Assembly: GCF_947623445.1 (NCBI RefSeq)
Contig: NC_135243.1
Span: 20,778,479-20,842,478 of the forward strand
DNA length: 64,000 nucleotides
Source: Clavelina lepadiformis
Lineage: Eukaryota; Chordata; Ascidiacea; Aplousobranchia; Clavelinidae
Direction of reading: 5' to 3'
The stretch's first letter is position 1. Each line of letters begins with the position of its first letter. The notes under the pieces were generated by a model. That model saw only the letters and a list, made by a program, of their open reading frames with translations, searched no databases and was not told the origin of the DNA. This document shows positions 53,490 to 64,000 of this stretch, piece after piece. Made by a program: the position numbers and the translations under genes.

Positions 53490-56400
53490 GCAAACAAAAC
53501 CAGCAACTTTATTAAGTTGGATAAAAAATTAAACCACAACAAACACTGTATATGTAAAAACATTTACAGCTTTTTAAAAGTTCTAAACCTTTCTTAGTTG
53601 AACCACTTAAAGATGACTGGTGTTCTGTCATAAGATATATGAGCATGAATTGATAACAGAAATATGCTTCTTAACTCTAATTTAGTAGAAAACAAGGAAC
53701 TTAATTTGTTAATGAGCTCACAAGTTCAAAAATTTTACTTAATATGCATAGACTAAATACTTAAAATAGAATAATAAGCGAACAATAAACAATTTTATTT
53801 GCAATGGTTAACAAAACAATATTTTGCAAAAACCACCAAACTTTTACCCAATTTTTTATTAAGTTGGAAATAATGATTTAAAAGGATCACAGATTCAATA
53901 TATTAAATATTGTTATTGGAAGTGCAGCATTTGCATGCACTTTACATTTTTCACGTTCACATCGAGAATTGTTATATACCAAAAAAGCAAGTAGAGTTTT
54001 AATAAAGAGTGCTGAGATGTTTGAACACATGTTATATTGCCCAAATTTCTAGTTTTTACAAGCATGATTTCACGTTTGAATATTAAAAAGCTATAACTCG
54101 GCGTACACATGAAAACACTGGTTGGGTTTATAATAGTAATGGATCTTGTATGTGCGCGTGCCACTCGTTTTTAACTTTGCTATAGAATTGCATGTTTAGA
54201 CTCTATAAACACTTTAACGCAGTCTTTTTCAACCTGTGAGACTGTACACACTAGTACACATAGAAAAAATATAGTGCAGATAAATTTGTTTTTCTAGTTT
54301 TCGGTTATTCTTTAGCAATGCTGATTGGTTGTGCAAGTTTGGTGTTTTCACGTTCACTCTGATGTCGGACCATGGTAGAGGCAAGCGCATCCATAAAATA
54401 TATTGCACAGTTACCATAAAGCAAATCAACTTTTGTTAATACAGCTTCAATGAAAAAGATTGCCATTACAAAAAAATCTTGACAGAATGTTGAAGTGGCA
54501 AAGAAAAAACAACAGCAAAGCAATGGAGCATGCTGATATCATATCATAACAAAGCGATTGTTTAACTCGATGCTTTATAGTTAGTCAAAAAGGGGTTGGA
54601 TGTTATTATGGACACAAGAATGTGGATTTTTCTTGTATCAACACAAAAATGGAAATTATGACTAAATGAATTAGGTTTAAAGAGTGAAATAAAATTTGTT
54701 GAAATATTTTGTCATTGGCCTGATCTGACCATTAACTTTGTACGCTCAAGAAAATGATTTACTTAGATTCTTGCATATTCCAGCTCTCAAAGTTCGTTTT
54801 TTGTGCACACATCACTAATGAAACGTTAGAGACCGAAGTTACTGGTGCATGGGATCGTTTGACCTGGATTAACCTGAAGACTATACATTCGCGTACTCGG
54901 ACTGTTGTGAAATGGATAAGATTGAAAACAAATTTTAAATTTTTTTAACAGTATCGTTACGTAACACTCCATTCGTTTGTATACGGAGCATTGCACAAAC
55001 CCATGCAATCAGCAAGAAAGCCTTTAACCAGGTTAGGTCAAACTATGGTAATGAAATGTCATAAAAAGTAAACCGAGAAATTAGTATGGTATGATATCAC
55101 AAACCTTGTCCTCAGACTGAGGAAAATGTTACCACAACTTATACTCGGCAGTGATTCCTCATTGCTCGGCTACCTATCTTATTTTTGTTCAAGTTCCGAA
55201 AGATGCACACATTTTTCATTATTGTTTGTAGGCCTATTACCTGAATTTGGATCTGTTTATCAAGAATAATGAACAAAAGTAAGCAATGTTAACACCTTGC
55301 TCAAGGAAATGGTAGCACAACTGGAAATCAAATCAGGTAGGCATTTGGCCTTTAGTAGTTTAATCCTGACAAAACTTTCGCGTAAAGCAAAGTAAAACTC
55401 CTATGTAATGTTTTAAGAGTATGATAAGTGCACTGTAATTTGTTTCTGTATGGGTCGAATTGGGGTTACAAATAAAGGCTAACACATATAGAAATTGTTT
55501 TATAAAAAGTTTAGTTTTAGTAAGTAGTAGGCTTTGAATAAAAGACAAAATCGTCAGCTCGCCAAAGGTTTTACAGATTGCACTGCATCTCCTGCAGATG
55601 AGAATCTCGTGACACTAAGAAGTGCGAACCGTCATCAAAAAGGTTGAAAAGCAGTGTTTTAACGGATACAGAAACCGTTTTCGCCTGCTATTAAACCTTA
55701 CAAATCTGTTTAACATAAAGCTTTTATAAGTTTTGGTACTATGCCAGGGCTCCTGGAAACCAAAGTCTAGTTATCTTTTCGTTATCAAACTTCACACACA
55801 GAAACAGTTACCGGTAGCCTAACCCGGACACGCACATAGCCTTCTCTTATGAATGAATAAATTAATTGTTCTAAATTATTTATTGATCAAGTTGTTTTTG
55901 AAAACAACGACAACGAATACCGGTAGTTAAGGTAACTAACAGATGGATCTAAGGCTTCACACTTATAGGCTAGCGGTATTTTTTAAACATCCTTCACTAC
56001 TCTAAATATATTTCTGCGTTTTGTTTAAAAATTACCGCTTGAGTATCGTCACTACTCAACAATATGTATCCCAATTTCCCAACCTTCAACTCCATCTGTG
56101 AAGTGGCAACTGACAATGGAGACACGAGGTATCAGAATTCACGAGGACCGCGAAAAAAGAAATTAAAACGGACGAAGCAAAAACACATGTTAAATTTCGG
56201 ATGAAGAACTGAACGTAAATCATTCTCTCACAATAAAAACAAAAAACTCAAGTAGATCTGGTTTTAAAAATAGGTTCAGCAAAATTAAATTAATTTTTTT
56301 CTAACTATATTTTACGATACTGATTAAATCTCCGGTGTTACCTACATTTTTCATGCTTTCAACTTTTTTCACTAAGTGCCATGTGCTGAAAAGTTAACCA

Positions 56401-57238
56401 GTGTCCGGGCCACTAGCTATGTGGTAAGATCGCTGCTTTGCCTACAGCGCAATAAATATCATAAAGACCATTAACAAAGGTATTGGCGGCAAAATGCATT
56501 TTCTAACTAAAAATGTTGAATAGCTAGTAGGCCAAGAAAAATATCGTCCAAAGCAATAAAAAACCACACAAGTGTGGCGACTCGTTGCCCCTACAAATCT
56601 AACAGGTAGCACAAACGCAAAGTTTACACCACCCAGCGCTATATTAAACAATAAGCCATAAAAGAATTATTCTAATGATTTTATTGCATAAATGGGCCGA
56701 TAAAGGATGGCAATATTTCAACGTTTTTCGTGTGAGCAGTGATGTGATGCGAAAGACATCGCAAAAATGTTTGTCAGTTATTCTGGTTTTCAGTATATTT
56801 AGATTAAGATTTTTCATAATATGTCACATGTCATAACAATGAAGATATTTGCCTTACGTACGTGCATTCGAAAAGTTCCTTTGGTTCTGCCATATTTGAT
56901 GTAACACGTAACAGCGCTTAACAGTTAACTGCAGTGTACAGGCACTACAGGGTTTCGTGAAAGGTGGATCCATAACAAATTACAGTATTGTGTATTTCTT
57001 GTGATGCATAAAGTTTAAATAACTACGCAATATTTGCTCAATAACGTACCGTAACTTAGCTCACCTTACAATTAACGAATGCAAGTTAATAAATACCGCT
57101 AAAAACTTTGAAAAATAATTTGCACCTGAATAGTTTTAAGGTGAACAGTTTTATATAGGCCATATTGAAATAAAGTTTGTTAGACTTAAATTTCCAACGT
57201 TTGTTTCGTTATCTTTGGTACGAAGTTACGTGTGAGCT
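53490..57238. other. Intergenic, possible 5' region of WNK, no gene seen
   Basis: About 3.7 kb without convincing ORFs, RNA genes or repeat ends. A non-coding first WNK exon could lie here, because WNK exon A appears to start with an acceptor. Confidence 0.5.
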
Positions 57239-57314
57239 CGATGATGGCCGCGGGCCAATAATAAACAAGTGCCCGGGCGCAGTTGGCCCGCAGGCCTTAG
57301 TTTGGACACCCCTG
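57239..57314. mobile_element. Solo right end of a hAT-type element
   Basis: The sequence GGCCCGCAGGCCTTAGTTTGG followed by ACACCCCTG matches the right terminus style of GGCCCGC-rich hAT elements. No left end or target duplication was found, so it is a truncated remnant. Confidence 0.45.
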
Positions 57315-60300
57315 CACTAGTTTCACCGAAATGGCCCTATGATCAACGCTTCACTCACTCTTCGTTGATCAATGGCGCCACTCTCTTGTATTTCCCAAAG
57401 CGGTCACGTGAATGGCGCCCGTTTTTAAAACTAGAAGTGGGACAAAACACGAAAAGAAGCGTGACCTTATTCGTGTTATCCTTTGCGCATTCTTTTGTCT
57501 TGGCAAAAAAGAAAAAATCCTGTAAATTCTTAAGTGTTCAAAAGAAAAGAAAAAAGTTAAAAAATCACAAAAAAGCCCACGTTTTCTGACTGTTTTGAAG
57601 TCGATTTGAAACTAGACTTGGCGTAAACGATATTCCGAATTGTAAATCCATAACATTTCGATCGGTTATTGAAATTTACTTCAACAAATCTTGGCTGAGC
57701 CATTATTATTCAGCTGATTTAACAGCTTTTAGGGTTGTAAACACAAAAAAATATTAATCATTCTAACGGTAAAAATGCTGGATTTTTCTCAAATGGTTGT
57801 ATATTTTTCTGTCGTTTAGAATGATTTATTTTTAACCAAATTTTATTTCTTGTATGCAAATAAAAATACTTCGTTTCCACTCCCTTTTTCATCTTTACTT
57901 ATAAGGAACGCGAAATTGAATAAAGCACGATCGACATGAATAACCAGGTAATAAGTAAATCGTGTGTTTGGGGTCAATTTGTACAAGTTTAGGCCACATG
58001 ACAATAACCTTTAAGTTTTGAGTGTTAGTTTGGAAACCAATGAATAAGTAGCCAAAAATATGTTGTTGGCAACTAAACCAAACGTTTATAGCACGTTTTT
58101 TTGATTAACAAAGCTTTTACCATGCTCACTTCATAAAATGATTTTTTATCTTTTTTTTAGCATCCACTTTGAAAATAAAGCTAAACTAAGCTTTCGTTTA
58201 TAATTCGTCTTTACAATTAACAACTCTGCATCAACCACAGCAATGCGCATATTTTTATGTTAACAGTAGGCCACTTAAGCTTTTCTCAAAGTAGTTTGGC
58301 GAGGATGATAAGCAGATTATGATAGCCACCAAGTTATTTTGGTCTTTTTCTTATCTATTAATTAGTTTTATAACAATGCCCTTAAGAAAAAAATTCTTCC
58401 AACAATGAAACCGTTATCACTGAAAACAAGACCAGTAAACAATAAAATAGGAAACGTAATGACGGGCTTCGAATTTTCGTATTTATGACTACTTATCAAC
58501 TAGAATCGATGTACTATTCAGTTCCAGGAAATCTGCAGACAGCATTGTTATAACAATAACCACACTTTCGAACTTAATGGCTTGATCGCCAAGCACAGCA
58601 GGTGCTCTTTGTTCCAGGTCAGGCTATTAAGAGAAATCAAAGATTCACATGACCTAAATCTAACTGAGTAAATCGCGCAAATGCGATTGCTCACGCAGAG
58701 CTGTTAGTTGCTTGATATTTAATCTAAATGTACCAAACTGAGATGGAAAATGGCAAACTTGTTTTCCGAATTAGATTTTGAGAAGAAATATGTTGCAAAA
58801 CAATTGTTATATGTTGAATTGTTATACGATAGGAATAATTATTATCATTTATAATTAAAATAAACCTTTATTTGTACATGAATTGAGCATTTTGCTTCAA
58901 TTAATACAGGATTAAAGATGTTTATCAGATCCCTGATTATTTATTTATCAGTAAATATTTTCTCCAACAAAGATGTTGACAAAAAGGTAACTAGCAAGCA
59001 CAACATAGTTTATACAACAAACCTAATCAGCAAATAAATAACAACTTATAAAACCATATATATCGGGTTGATTCTGAAAGGTTATCACAGACGAGGAACG
59101 GTTCCCTGTTCCCTAAAAATGTTTCTTGGGGCGTGTAGCTCTGATAGCTTCTGATAGCCAAAGCCCAACTCCTGACCTGTTCGTGTTGCTTAGTCTCCAA
59201 GCCTGGCGGAACTGATTTTACTGACAGGAGAAAGACAAAGGTCAAAGGCGAGACTTTGGCGTCTTAAAATCACATGCTTCGGGCTGATGGGACTTGAAAA
59301 CCAGGGAAAGTACCCATCTAGGGGAAGGAGACCCCAAAACAAAACCAGCCCATTGCAAATAGGTGCGACCAAGACGTGTCTGGATATACTAAGAACCAGC
59401 CTGATGCAACCAACCTGGCCGAAACCGCATGTCTCATCCTTAGAGCCACATTGGATTTTCTGTTGGCTAAGCGTGTGGACGTGGTCTTCGTCGACCTCGC
59501 GCATCTACGATCACTAGGGTTCTTCACATTCAAGTCGTGCTTAAAAATTTCAAGTTAAATAGATTAACTCCATTTTTTGTCAACAGAACTAAATTTGCAT
59601 AAAAGAAGTTTTGAAAATTTAATTTTCTGAGCACCTGAGTTTTCAGTCAAAGATTGCAAAATTTGGAAATTCTTCCCAACCGATAATGTCGAACAGCTTA
59701 GATTTATAGTGCTGTGAGAAATCTGAAACATTTTTTGTTTAATATTCCTCTAAATGTGATATCAGCAGCAATAAACATCTTTAATATATTTTGTCTAAAA
59801 CACAATGGAATCAGTCTATTTAACTCGGTTTTTTAAACATGGCCTAAATATTATATCTATGCGTGTAACCTACCTATTAGGCTAATTAGGCTATGTTTTC
59901 CTAAATCATTCAACTGTTATTCATGGTACGTACATAACGTATTTTCTTATGTATTGCAGTACTTTAAAACGTAAAACCGTTTTCAAAACACTATGCGGGA
60001 AGCGAACAATGTGACATCACCAAGTTCTTCATCCATGGTTCAAGCGCATATCAAATCAATGTTAACTTGCTTTTGAAAAATTCGTTTCGGCGAATGTAGG
60101 GAGCGCGTTGGTCAGTCTTTTTAATATTTCTTCAGTAATGGATGATTGACTAATTATAATAGGGTTTAATCAAAAACGTGTTATCTGTATGAGCACTGCG
60201 TGGCTTTAGGTAGTTAGCTTAAGGATTTGTTACCGGTTTTTCGTATTGCTGATTTGAACAGACCTGCAGTTAACTCATATCAAATTGTATTGCAAAGAGT

Positions 60301-60960
60301 AATACAGAGCACGTGCACATAACGGGCAAGGCGTAGCCAAATTAATTAGTGCTTTTGGCTTGAGGTGGATAAGATTGCAGCACTATAAATCAAGCGTTAC
60401 TGGAAAGCAATGTTACAGGTAAGAACAACTCATCACACATCTGCTGCGGCTGTAATAAGCATAGACTGGGCTTCATTTAACGACTGGTAATTTTTGTCTG
60501 GAAAGTTTTGTTCAGTTTGAAACGTTGCAGGATATTTTTGAGAGGGAGATATGTTTTTTTACTCGATTGTCTGCTGCTCACAACAGGTTTCTATACTGAA
60601 CATTATTCTCTGCTGGATATTGGGGCTTGTCTGTAACATTGCAAGTGTCAGTTTCTATAAGAAAAAGATGTCACATCGATGTCACATCGCTTTGCAGCCA
60701 GAATACTTTGGTCTTCAGGAAAGAGATAAAAAATTGCCAATTCTCGTATCAGTATATCTCTTATAAAATAAAATGTAACTATACCTAATACATGCAGGTA
60801 TCTGCTTAAGAAGGTAACGTATGTTGATAACTTATTACATTATTAGATCTAACTTATTCAGTTTCGTTAATATTTTACGCAGATTGCACGCCTGTTGATT
60901 TCTCTACGCATTATTTCATTTACTAATAAGCCCTGTAAGTTTTTAAAAGTCCATCGCTGG
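57315..60960. other. Intergenic; GC-richer block at 59040-59550
   Basis: No supported gene. The block 59040-59550 stands out by composition and is open on both strands. One plus frame reads NLAETACLILRATLDFLLAKRV, which looks protein-like but has no start or splice context. It may be a fragment of a repeat. Confidence 0.4.
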
Positions 60961-60979
60961 GATTATCCACACGTTGAAG

Positions 60980-62723
60980 ATGAACAACAACGACCATTCT
61001 GATCGTGAAAACCGCGATGCTGATATGACGCATTCACCTCAAAATGATGACAATGATACTCTTAATCGTGCTGCTGTTGACCTTCAAGCTTCGACAAGCG
61101 AAAACTTTCAGCAGGCTAACGCATATCGCCTGGCCTTTCAAAGAGCTATTCCATGGTCTCCGTGTAGTAGGCAACGCGCAGAGTTTCTAATGCGCCAAGA
61201 TGAAGATCCCGAACATAATGCTGGCCCATCCTTTCCATCTGCGAACGAAAATAATGACCTTGATTCTTCTTCCGATAATCCTTTAGACTTGTCGGTTTCT
61301 GCTAATTCTGGTCGCAATGCTAGTGACCATGGTAGCAGTACCAGTCAGGACTACAACAGCCCAAGCCGACCAGCGTCTTCTGGAGATGACTCTGTCTGCA
61401 CTAGCCCGCGCGGTGAGAGAGTTTATACGCTTTTTAATAATCACTTTAAAAATATTATTATTCGTTTAATTTTGAAGATATTTTTAGGTTTTTATAAATA
61501 TTAACAACTTATTGTTTCAAGTTTTCCGGTTAGAAAGAATGACAGTCGAAGGCTTTTTATATTAGTTTCTTCGTCTGTTTTTTTTTTTCTAACAGCCCGG
61601 TTTGATCTTATTCCTTGCAAGGTATGTGAAGATAAATCATCGGGTGTTCATTATGGTGCTGTCACCTGCGAAGGATGTAAAGTGAGTTAGAAACTTGTTT
61701 TGTATAGAATAAAAATATATTTTACAGATATATTCATTACTCATGCACTAGGCTGTGTATAATGTTTTTAGAAATTTTACTCTCCGGTGTGACCGAATTA
61801 CACTGTTTATTGACTGCGCGTGGTTAATATCTGTTATTAAATTTTTGTTGAGTGAAATTCCTCTGGACAGCACTCGCATTTCTTACGATCTCCCAATTTT
61901 TTGTTTAAATGACCTAAAGTTCTCTAAAACAAATTTTGGTGAGCAACGTAACGACCTAGCAGGTTACGCGTCTGCTAATGATCATATAGGCGTTCTGTCG
62001 TCCAAGAAGCACCTTTTGGCAGTTAGCGTTCACTTAATATAACATTTTCCAAGGGAGTCACATTGTTTGGTTTTAAAACTTGATTCGTTCAGACAAATTG
62101 TCATCGTCAAAATTTTCATTTGTGGGTGCCGTACTGTTACACCATGTATTACTTGTAATTTGCCGAACTATTTAGCGGCTTTTTTTTAGTTAATATGCAT
62201 CCAGACGTAGAGTAGCTGCTGCCATTACAATTATTGTTTGCAATTTTGACTGTGATCGTTCATATGTTTTGAAGGCTTTCTTTCGACGATGCCTACCAAT
62301 CCACAAGGATTTGAAATGTTCACAAGAAGGAAATTGTCCGGTTGATCACGCGAACAGAAATCGATGTCAGCATTGTCGTTGGAAGAAATGTATGGAAGTG
62401 GGCATGTCCAAAGCAGGTAAAGGTTAAAAATACGATTCACACGAGTTTTTAAAGGCTCTTTGCTTTTAAACATTTAGCTTAGTCTCGATGCTATATCTTA
62501 CAACACGGTTTTAAATGAAAGACAACTGCGTGTAGTACCGCGTCTTACTTGTGCTAAAGATTATTATCACTTATTTACTAAATAGCTAAAGTTTGTTTGT
62601 TAACCCTATCATCAATGGCATTGTGTCGTATATTTTATAAACGATATTTCTTCAGCATCGAAGTTTGGAAGAAAATCTAAGGAAGAACTAGCCAGTCTTA
62701 ACAAACTAGAAGAACCAGAGTAG
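60980..62723 (+). CDS. DBD-only nuclear receptor with CtBP motif
   Basis: Four exons, 60980-61412, 61596-61681, 62275-62416, 62656-62723 (729 nt, 242 residues), with GT-AG borders and matching phases. The start is the ATG at 60980. Residues 1-144 are disordered and acidic, with PLDLS at 101-105, a CtBP co-repressor motif. Residues 152-217 are a complete nuclear-receptor zinc-finger domain: first finger CKVC..TCEGC (x2-x13-x2), P box CEGCKAFF, second finger C188-x5-C194-x9-C204-x2-C207, then [11 protein letters not shown] and an A-box-like [11 protein letters not shown]. The protein stops 25 residues after the fingers; there is no ligand-binding domain. AATAAA at 62767, 44 nt past the stop, supports a true end. 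DNA-binding repressor function is inferred. Confidence 0.92.
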
Positions 62724-62766
62724 CAAAAACGAGCTAACAGCAAACAACATGAATCTTATTACTACG

Positions 62767-62772
62767 AATAAA
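62767..62772 (+). terminator. Poly(A) signal of the nuclear-receptor gene
   Basis: AATAAA 44 nt after the TAG at 62721-62723. Confidence 0.7.
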
Positions 62773-62779
62773 GTTCAGG

Positions 62780-64000
62780 ATTGGTCAGCTCGTGCGGGAA
62801 TTTGTAGAATCAAGTTAATGCCAGATGCAACGTGTTAACATTTTTATGCTTATGGTTAGAGATAGCAGCGCAAATGCCCTCTTCTTTTTACACATCATCG
62901 GTTTCATTTGTTGTAGATCAGTGTTTTCCAACGTGTGTGTGTGTGTCGCGGCCCAAATTTGACTCACTTGAAATTATTTTACAGTCTTGATTTTAAAAAA
63001 TATAGTATTGTTGTATTGGTGAAATGTATTAGTGAATAAATACTGTAAAATAATTGTTTTGTATTTTTGTCGGCAGATCAAAGTTCCAATTTTCAAATCC
63101 CTTCTACTACTTTTTTTGTGTAGTTTGCACGTAGCCTTGTTATTTATTGAAGAAATAGTGAATGAGTACATCACAGAGGTATTCTTAAAAGTAGACGGTG
63201 TTACCCTGTTGAATTGAGTAGGCTACAGCTTGGGGGGGAAGGATCCAAAAGAAATTTAGTTCACGTGAAACCAAAAAAACGACGGTTGAAAATCATTCTG
63301 TATTTCGTGGTTTGACCATGTATGTTAATTAGCTAAGAACTTTGAAGAAAGAAAGTTGCACTTCTGAAATTTGTTCTTTGTTGCGGTGTTGGTGTCACGG
63401 GATTATTTTTATGCACCCGTTGTATAGCCATCACATTGTTTGTTCGCACTACCCTTATAGTATTAGTTTAATCATAATTTAGTCAAATGTGTGGGTCAGC
63501 TTCTATTTTTATTCGCGTTGTGTCTTTTGTATGCATGCTTGTCAGGTTTTATGCTTGCTCACGTGCTGCCGTATTTTGCTTGTTTATATGTACAAGCGTT
63601 TTTAGTCGATCTTTTGTGACGTCTCACATCGCGACCCCTAGGGCCTAATTGGTGTTTAGTGTCCCGTGTTGATTTCCTCATGGCGTGACAACAGTGGAAT
63701 CTATGTTGTGGTGTGGTGTTGCGCTCGCCAGGTCGAGGGTTAATTTAGTCTACGTTTGACCTTTATGGTGGAAAGATGGTCTTTTTTACCTAAGATATGC
63801 CATTAAAAGTTTATGAAGCAAAAAGAGCTAATTGACTAGCTGTAAAGCGGAAAGATTCCTGGTTAAGAAAAAGTTACAGTGGCAGTTGAAATTATCTGAA
63901 CAAAAATAGTGTCTTTTTGGCAATTGTCTTTTGATTTTTAACTACATCATTATTTTAAAGAAAGAACTCAGTCTTTATTTATTTTCACCGCTGTAATGAA
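62780..64000. other. Intergenic, no gene seen
   Basis: Contains a GT microsatellite at about 62933-62947 inside a CAGTGTTTTCCAACGTG / TCGCGGCCC context that resembles a hAT end, without a partner end. The remainder shows no supported feature. Confidence 0.5.

Noticed and set aside
59027-59558. Overlapping ORFs of 60-104 codons on both strands at 59.0-59.6 kb
   Set aside because: No start context, splice sites or motifs; open frames probably reflect the higher GC content of this block.
61755-62042. 95-codon plus ORF inside nuclear-receptor intron 2
   Set aside because: It lies wholly within an intron whose borders are fixed by the zinc-finger frame, and it shows no domain.

Overview
The window looks like nuclear DNA of a compact-genome invertebrate, most likely a solitary tunicate of the Ciona type. 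This is inference: AT-rich intergenic DNA, small introns with GT-AG borders, a ficolin-like lectin gene, a trefoil peptide gene, a WNK kinase of near-vertebrate length and Tigger/hAT DNA transposons all fit, but nothing seen names the species.

Region 1 (1-14742) is a tandem array of eight full and one rearranged unit of about 1.7 kb. Each full unit carries five tRNA genes in fixed order: Cys(GCA) and Leu(TAA) on the minus strand, then Leu(CAG), Lys(CTT) and Asn(GTT) on the plus strand, 42 tRNA genes in all. The left edge is probably cut by the window. One unit carries a 324-bp hAT-type miniature element with a perfect 8-bp target duplication. Region 2 (14743-17799) holds a small secreted trefoil-domain gene and, about 60 bp upstream of its start codon, a complete Tigger/pogo transposon with an open 563-residue transposase.

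Region 3 (17800-24600) is mostly non-coding, with a perfect array of 73 copies of the octamer AACTAAGC and then a six-exon minus-strand gene for a 301-residue ficolin-like protein (collagen stretch plus fibrinogen domain). Region 4 (24600-28100) is gene-poor, with one weak plus-strand ORF and one orphan first exon.

Region 5 (28161-53490) is dominated by a WNK kinase gene on the minus strand (51254 to 39036, 16 coding exons, all splice phases compatible, about 2140 residues). After the kinase and the usual PF2/CCT-like domain it has a glutamine-rich exon, two further CCT-like domains and a 3.46-kb exon with RFxV/I docking motifs, then an acidic and coiled-coil tail. Downstream on the same strand (34187 to 28602) the CCT-like exons have been duplicated twice more without the kinase. 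The phases still fit, so this may be a separate kinase-less CCT-like array gene rather than only a decaying duplicate. It is the strongest candidate here for something undescribed. A lone tRNA-Leu(TAA) with flanks related to the tRNA array, and a LINE fragment abutting it, lie between the two. Three hAT-type MITEs and a 2.2-kb TIR element of unknown family are scattered through the window.

Region 6 (53490-64000) is gene-poor until 60980-62723, where a four-exon plus-strand gene encodes a 242-residue nuclear-receptor protein with a complete C4 zinc-finger DNA-binding domain, a CtBP-type PLDLS motif and no ligand-binding domain.
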